A stretch of DNA of 9,610 bases from Methanomicrobiales archaeon (GTDB taxonomy: Archaea; Halobacteriota; Syntropharchaeia; Alkanophagales; Methanospirareceae). Location: positions 1-9,610 of the forward strand of contig QEXZ01000057.1 in assembly GCA_003160755.1 (NCBI GenBank), read 5' to 3'. Shown in pieces: positions 6,288 through 9,610 of the stretch (position 1 is the first letter of the stretch; each line of letters starts with the position of its first letter). A program made the position numbers and the translations under genes. A model generated the notes under the pieces. It searched no databases and had not been told where the DNA came from. It worked only from the letters and a program-made list of their open reading frames with translations.

Positions 6288-6441
6288 TAACTGCTCCCCT
6301 TTGCATCCGCCCCACACTTTTCTCTATATGATGTTCCGCACCAATGTCCCCTCTATTCCACAACGCACCATCTATATCTCGGATACCCGCCAGCGAGATT
6401 TCTCTCGCCTCGGCTATGTCTTCACCAATGCCCCACCGTGC
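6262..6441 (-). pseudogene. Duplicated, diverged 3' end of purD
   Basis: This stretch repeats the last ~50 codons of the intact purD at 8117-8270. In 140 bases aligned by eye (6292-6431 with 8121-8260) I count 19 mismatches, about 86% identity, with no gaps. The peptide reads GIGEDIAEAREISLAG then IRDIDGALWNRGDIGAEHHI, seven differences from PurD over about 53 residues. Most base changes are therefore silent, which points to divergence while still in a working gene. Near 6432-6441 an extra base shifts the frame, turning VCAVGIG into FARWGIG, and similarity ends by about 6445. The minus-strand ORF that continues upstream to 6501 is not purD-like. Nothing here could make a functional enzyme. 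Confidence 0.88.
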
Positions 6442-6523
6442 AAACAATTTTTTCCATACCGAAAGATAATATTTATTAATGTGCTCACATGAACAATACA
6501 CAAGATTAACGAAATAGTGAAAA

Positions 6524-7897
6524 ATGAACCCTGAAGAACTCGCTATGCTTCTGGAAGAAGGCGAAGGCTATAAGATAGAATTCAAGGAAGGAATCAGTGG
6601 TATTGATAAAGACATGGTTGCCTTCACCAATTCTTCTGGTGGACGCATATTCTTAGGCATAACAGACGACAAGCAAATCAAGGGAATAAACATCACGAAC
6701 AGGTTAAAAACGCAAATTCCGGATATAGCGAACAATTGCAGACCAAAAGTAAAAATCTTTTTGGAGCAAATCGAATTTCACGATAAAGATGTTCTCATAG
6801 TCAGTGTCAGAGAAGGAGAGGACAAACCTTACGAATGCTCCTCATGATTCTACAAAAGAATAGGCGCAATATCACAAAAACTCACAAGAGATGAAATCAT
6901 GGAATTCTTCAAATCCGAAGGAAAGATAAGATTTGACGAGTTAATAAACGAAAAGTTCTTTTTTCCACAGGATTTTGACAAAGAAAAGCTGAACACGTTT
7001 TTAGAACTCGCTGACCTTTCCAAAACGTTAAGCCCTGAGAAAATCTTAATCAGCCTTGGTGTAGCGGAAAAGCAAGAGAACATAATTTACCTCAACAATG
7101 CCGGCGTTTTGTTCTTCGCTGACGAGCCACAGAAATCCGTCCCCTGGTCTGTCTTTACTGTCGTTCTATTTAAAGACTTAGATGGTGTGGACATTATAGA
7201 CAGGAAGGAGATAAGAGGCTCTTTATTCGAGATTGTTGACAAAGTAATGGATTTTGTGAAGTTATACACAAAGGTAGCGTATAAATTTACAGGTAAACCA
7301 AAGAGAGAAGAGATTTATGAATATCCCCTTGAGGCGATTAGAGAGGCGGTAATCAATTCTGTCATGCATCGGGATTATTTTGAGAAAGGGCATAATAACA
7401 TACTGCGTTTCTTCCCTGACAGGATTTTAATAGAAAATGTCTGGATAGAGCCAAAAGGGTTTGAATTGGGGAAAACAACTTTCAGAAGAAATCATATCAT
7501 CTCTGATTTGTTCGCGAGAATTGGCTTTGGTGAAAAATTGGGCTCGGGGATACTGAGAATGAGGAATATGTGCAAACACGCGGATGCCCCAGAGCCACTG
7601 ATAGAATACAATGAATCCTATTTCTGGATAACCTTCAAGCCCAGTGGAAAGTATGTGCAAGTGACCTTAGAAGGAGGTAAACCAGAAGTAGCATTGGAAA
7701 TTTTGAATGAAAGACAGAAAAAAGCCTTGAAGCAAGTCAAAGAAAAAGGTAGGATAACAAATAAAGAGTATGTGAACCTCAATAAGGTATCTAGGATAAC
7801 CGCCACAAGGGAATTGGTGGATATGGTAAGGAAAAAAATTTTAAAACAGGAGGGCAGGGGAAGAGGCAGTCGTTTCACCCCCATGATGCAATTATGA
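6524..7897 (+). pseudogene. AlbA_2 (Schlafen-like) / HATPase_c_4 / winged-helix protein interrupted by TGA
   Basis: A 457-codon frame with one internal TGA at codon 108 (6845-6847). N-terminal AlbA_2 domain: YKIEFKEG (17-24) then MVAFTNSSGGRIFLGITDD (32-50). The domain's end, KPYECSS-[TGA]-FYKRIGAISQK-TRDEI, continues in the same frame after the stop; relatives have Gly there, so GGA to TGA is the simplest change. A GHKL-type ATPase-like domain follows with YPLEAIREAVINSVMHRDY (267-285) and GFGEKLGSGILRMR (334-347), then a C-terminal winged helix (about 395-455). Such proteins (COG2865) are regarded as ATP-binding regulators or RecG-related and often occur near defence genes. Everything but the stop is well preserved, so the mutation is recent, or the codon is read through. 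A re-start at ATG 6899 could yield a 332-aa C-terminal protein. Confidence 0.85.
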
Positions 7898-7914
7898 TGC
7901 AATTAGGTGCAATT
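7883..7914 (+). repeat. Short 11-bp tandem repeat across the AlbA_2 gene stop
   Basis: ATGATGCAATT occurs twice in perfect tandem (7883-7893, 7894-7904), followed by a degenerate AGGTGCAATT (7905-7914). The final codons and TGA stop at 7895-7897 fall inside it. It differs in unit from the 8-bp tracts but occupies the same place, a gene's 3' end. Confidence 0.8.
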
Positions 7915-7932
7915 AAGCGGGCGGAGGAGAAA

Positions 7933-8034
7933 ATGACAGAGGATGAACTGAACGCAAAGCCCAAGTATTACTTCTCGCGATACGTAGTGGACAACGGACT
8001 GTCCAATCATCAGGACCTAAAAACCTTTTCCTAA
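7933..8034 (+). CDS. 33-aa small ORF with strong ribosome binding site
   Basis: ATG 7933 is preceded by GGAGGAG (7923-7929), the strongest ribosome binding site in the window, three bases from the start. The peptide begins MTEDELNAKPKYYFSRYVV and ends at TAA 8032-8034. It is polar and slightly basic in the middle, with no membrane segment. I do not recognise it. It follows the AlbA_2-type gene by 35 bases on the same strand and could be its operon partner, or the surviving 5' end of a longer gene cut off before the repeat tract at 8059. The position at the edge of the block between the two purD ends favours a truncated gene. Confidence 0.4.
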   Translation: MTEDELNAKPKYYFSRYVVDNGLSNHQDLKTFS

Positions 8035-8049
8035 TTTTGACTTTTTATT
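8023..8049 (+). terminator. T-rich stretch, probable archaeal terminator
   Basis: Runs of T (CCTTTTCC, ATTTTGA, CTTTTTATT) cover the end of the small ORF and the bases after it. Archaeal RNA polymerase terminates at oligo-T on the sense strand without needing a hairpin, so this could end transcripts from the AlbA_2 gene before they meet convergent purD. Confidence 0.35.
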
Positions 8050-8058
8050 CCTTATCCC

Positions 8059-8116
8059 TAAACCCGCCAATCCTCTAAACCGCTAACCCGCTATACCTCT
8101 AAACCCGCTAAACCGC
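8059..8116 (-). repeat. 8-bp tandem repeat tract at the 3' end of purD
   Basis: Seven units on the plus strand: TAAACCCGC (9), CAATCCTC, TAAACCGC, TAACCCGC, TATACCTC, TAAACCCGC (9), TAAACCGC. On the purD sense strand the unit is GCGGTTTA with GCGGGTTA and GAGGTATA variants. The last six residues of PurD (GLAGLE-V region) and its TAG at 8091-8093 are encoded inside the tract. Confidence 0.92.
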
Positions 8117-9506
8117 TAACTGCTCCCCTTTGCATCCGCCTCACACTCCTCTCTATATGATACTCCGCACCAATATCCCCTCTATTCCACAACGCACCAT
8201 CTATATTTCTAATACCATCCAGCGAAATTCCCCTTGCCTCCGCTATGCTTTCACCAATACCCACAGCGCAAACTGTTCTTGAACCAAGCGCATAAGTACG
8301 CCCATCATCGCGCAACTCCATAGACCCGGGATAAATCCTCAGATTATCACCATATTTTTTCTGCAACGCATATGCACCACTCAAATCCACCCTTCTACTC
8401 CCGCTGTATTTCGCTCTGTACCCGCCATAGTCCATCGGCACGGCATACGTAACCACCGTCGCTTTCTCCTCGCACTCTATCTTTGAAAGATTACCTTCTA
8501 TCATACGGAAACAGACATCCACAAAATCGCTTTTCAGAACAGGCAGCACACACAGTATCTCCGGGTCACCCGGTCGGCTGTTTATCTCCAGTATCTTCGC
8601 ACCCTTGCCCGTATGCATAAAGGCAACGTAAAAAGGTATTCCTCTCAGCTCTTCGTTACTCGCATTACCTCTAAGCTGGTTGAATATCTTTTGAACCATT
8701 CGCTCCTCTTCTTCTCTACCGCTTTTATCCATAAAAGGCAGCCAATCTTTGTTATCCTTGTAAGAGCCCATCCCCCCGGTATTTTCACCGAGGTCCGCAT
8801 CAAAAGCGCGTTTGTAATCGCGTGTCTCAGGGAGAACCGAAAGTCGCTTACCATCGCATAACGCCTGGAAACTCGATTCCTCGCCCTCGATTTTCTCTTC
8901 TATTATCACATCACTGCCACCGTCAAAGATAGACATAAAATGCTCGAATAGACGCTCTCTACTGGTAAAGTGGTCGCCCCACACGCCTACGCCCTTACCC
9001 GCTGCGGGTTTATCTGGCTTCACTGCTACTTCATCCCCTATTTCGTCTAAAAAATCCCATACCGCTCTTTTCACTTCGCTTACGCTTTCGTACTCCGCGC
9101 AGGGGAACAGTTTAAACCTCGGATTCGCCTCCGCACAGCATTCTTCGAGTAGAAGCCGCTGCGCAGCTTTGCTCTCTTCTATCGCATATCTTTTCGTGGG
9201 ACATATCATTGCAACACCTGTCTTACTCTCGACCACGTCTCTAACACCCGCTATTATCGGTTTCTCAGGGCAGCAGAAACCAAAATCTATCTCGGTTTTA
9301 TTCGCCTCCACGAAGTCGCATATTTTTCCAACGTCCAGATCAGGGATGACCACATGCTTCGTTGCATGCCTAACGTTAAACGGATTCCTTTGCTTGTCGA
9401 CAACATAAAAACGAGCTTTGTAGTCTTCGCTTCTGTTCAACGCGTCTATTACCGCAGCAGCCCTCGAGCCATAAGAAACGACCAATATACCTACTCTTTC
9501 TCCCAT
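8091..9506 (-). CDS. purD: Phosphoribosylamine--glycine ligase (GAR synthetase)
   Basis: ATP-grasp enzyme of de novo purine synthesis that joins glycine to 5-phosphoribosylamine, giving GAR. The 471-aa protein carries the ATP-grasp landmarks: VAVKPDKPAAGKGVGVW (160-176, P-loop-like), IIEEKIEGEESSFQALCDG (201-219), RDYKRAFDADLGENTGGMGSY (229-249) and EINSRPGDPE (307-316, metal ligands). The C-terminal domain follows (about 345-471). The N-terminal loop is atypical: GSRAAAVIDAL (13-23) stands where most PurD proteins have GSGGREHA, and the protein is longer than the usual ~430 aa. Start ATG 9506 has an AT-rich leader (TTTATAAATA close upstream) and no ribosome binding site. The last six residues come from the 8-bp repeat tract. 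No other purine gene is adjacent. Confidence 0.95.
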   Translation of the reverse strand: MGERVGILVVSYGSRAAAVIDALNRSEDYKARFYVVDKQRNPFNVRHATKHVVIPDLDVGKICDFVEANKTEIDFGFCCPEKPIIAGVRDVVESKTGVAMICPTKRYAIEESKAAQRLLLEECCAEANPRFKLFPCAEYESVSEVKRAVWDFLDEIGDEVAVKPDKPAAGKGVGVWGDHFTSRERLFEHFMSIFDGGSDVIIEEKIEGEESSFQALCDGKRLSVLPETRDYKRAFDADLGENTGGMGSYKDNKDWLPFMDKSGREEEERMVQKIFNQLRGNASNEELRGIPFYVAFMHTGKGAKILEINSRPGDPEILCVLPVLKSDFVDVCFRMIEGNLSKIECEEKATVVTYAVPMDYGGYRAKYSGSRRVDLSGAYALQKKYGDNLRIYPGSMELRDDGRTYALGSRTVCAVGIGESIAEARGISLDGIRNIDGALWNRGDIGAEYHIERSVRRMQRGAVSGLAGLEV

Positions 9507-9579
9507 CTTATTTATAAACTAAAAATAACTTATTGAAGATTATATCAAATAAGATATAGAAAATAATGAGGAAGATGAG
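9507..9579. promoter_or_regulatory. Divergent AT-rich intergenic region between purD and the edge gene
   Basis: About 73 bases, strongly AT-rich. TTATTTTTAG on the minus strand lies about 18-27 bases before the purD ATG and is a possible TATA element. ATATCAAATAAGATATAG on the plus strand (about 9542-9559) could serve the rightward gene. GAGGAAG at 9569-9575 is a ribosome binding site for ATG 9580. Confidence 0.35.
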
Positions 9580-9610
9580 ATGAGTGGAAGTAGTGAAATA
9601 CCGCCCCAGG
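9580..9610 (+). CDS. Probable 5' end of a rightward gene (cut by window edge)
   Basis: ATG 9580 is preceded by GAGGAAG at about seven bases, good spacing, and begins MSGSSEIPPQ, open to the window end. Ten residues are too few to identify the product. The gene would be divergent from purD. Confidence 0.4.
   Translation, partial: MSGSSEIPPQ

Noticed and set aside
6262..6501. 79-codon minus-strand ORF as a real small protein
   Set aside because: Its C-terminal two thirds is the purD 3' end in frame, and the N-terminal part is a frameshifted and unrelated lead; it is a gene fragment.
6845..6847. TGA as selenocysteine
   Set aside because: Relatives have Gly, not Cys or Sec, at this place, and I saw no convincing SECIS-like structure.
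2541..8116. 8-bp tracts as a CRISPR array
   Set aside because: Units are 8-9 bp with no spacers between them, and no cas gene is present.
8051..8116. Telomere-like CCCTAAA/CTAAACC repeats
   Set aside because: The resemblance to telomeric repeats is superficial; the tracts are internal, short and tied to gene ends.
6255..8116. Insertion sequence bounded by the two purD ends
   Set aside because: No transposase, integrase, terminal inverted repeats or short target duplication seen; the flanking copies are 86% identical gene ends, not IS termini.

Overview
The window looks archaeal, most likely from a methanogen or anaerobic methane-oxidiser type euryarchaeon. The support is an archaeal-type TruD, a THEP1-type NTPase, a PPP-family phosphatase, AT-rich TATA-like leaders with few Shine-Dalgarno sites, and one TTG start preceded by GGTGAT. 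The lineage is an inference; no rRNA or other phylogenetic marker is present. No tRNA, rRNA, CRISPR array, integrase or transposase was seen.

Left part (1-2840): a PP1/PP2A-like protein phosphatase (minus, cut by the window edge) is divergent from a 12-TM MFS drug/H+ antiporter-type transporter. A THEP1 nucleoside-triphosphatase follows. Between THEP1 and truD lies a wrecked four-helix-bundle (23S rRNA intervening-sequence type) gene, boxed in by two tracts of an 8-bp tandem repeat.

Middle (2829-6240): truD (tRNA pseudouridine-13 synthase) has an MntA/HepT toxin-antitoxin pair just upstream on the same strand. Divergent from the pair are an unknown 109-aa protein, a PD-(D/E)XK-like protein and the remnant of a TdeIII-type restriction endonuclease that carries an amber codon.

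Right part (6240-9610): a complete purD (GAR synthetase) is read leftwards. About 1.8 kb beyond its 3' end lies a second, diverged and frameshifted copy of the last ~50 codons of purD with the same repeat tract. The segment between the copies holds an AlbA_2/HATPase/winged-helix protein interrupted by an in-frame TGA, plus a 33-codon ORF with a strong ribosome binding site. The first codons of another gene start at the right edge.

The most unusual structure is the 8-bp repeat (sense unit GCGGTTTA, with GCGGTATA, GCGGGTTA and GAGGTATA variants). It sits at the 3' ends of THEP1, truD, purD and the purD fragment, always G-rich on the sense strand of those genes and always supplying their TAG stop codon. 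Because 8 is not a multiple of 3 and the unit carries TAG on one strand and TAA on the other, the canonical tract closes all six reading frames. Together with three broken accessory genes and a duplicated gene end, the truD-purD interval looks like an insertion hot spot between housekeeping genes with repeated gain and decay of defence-related genes.
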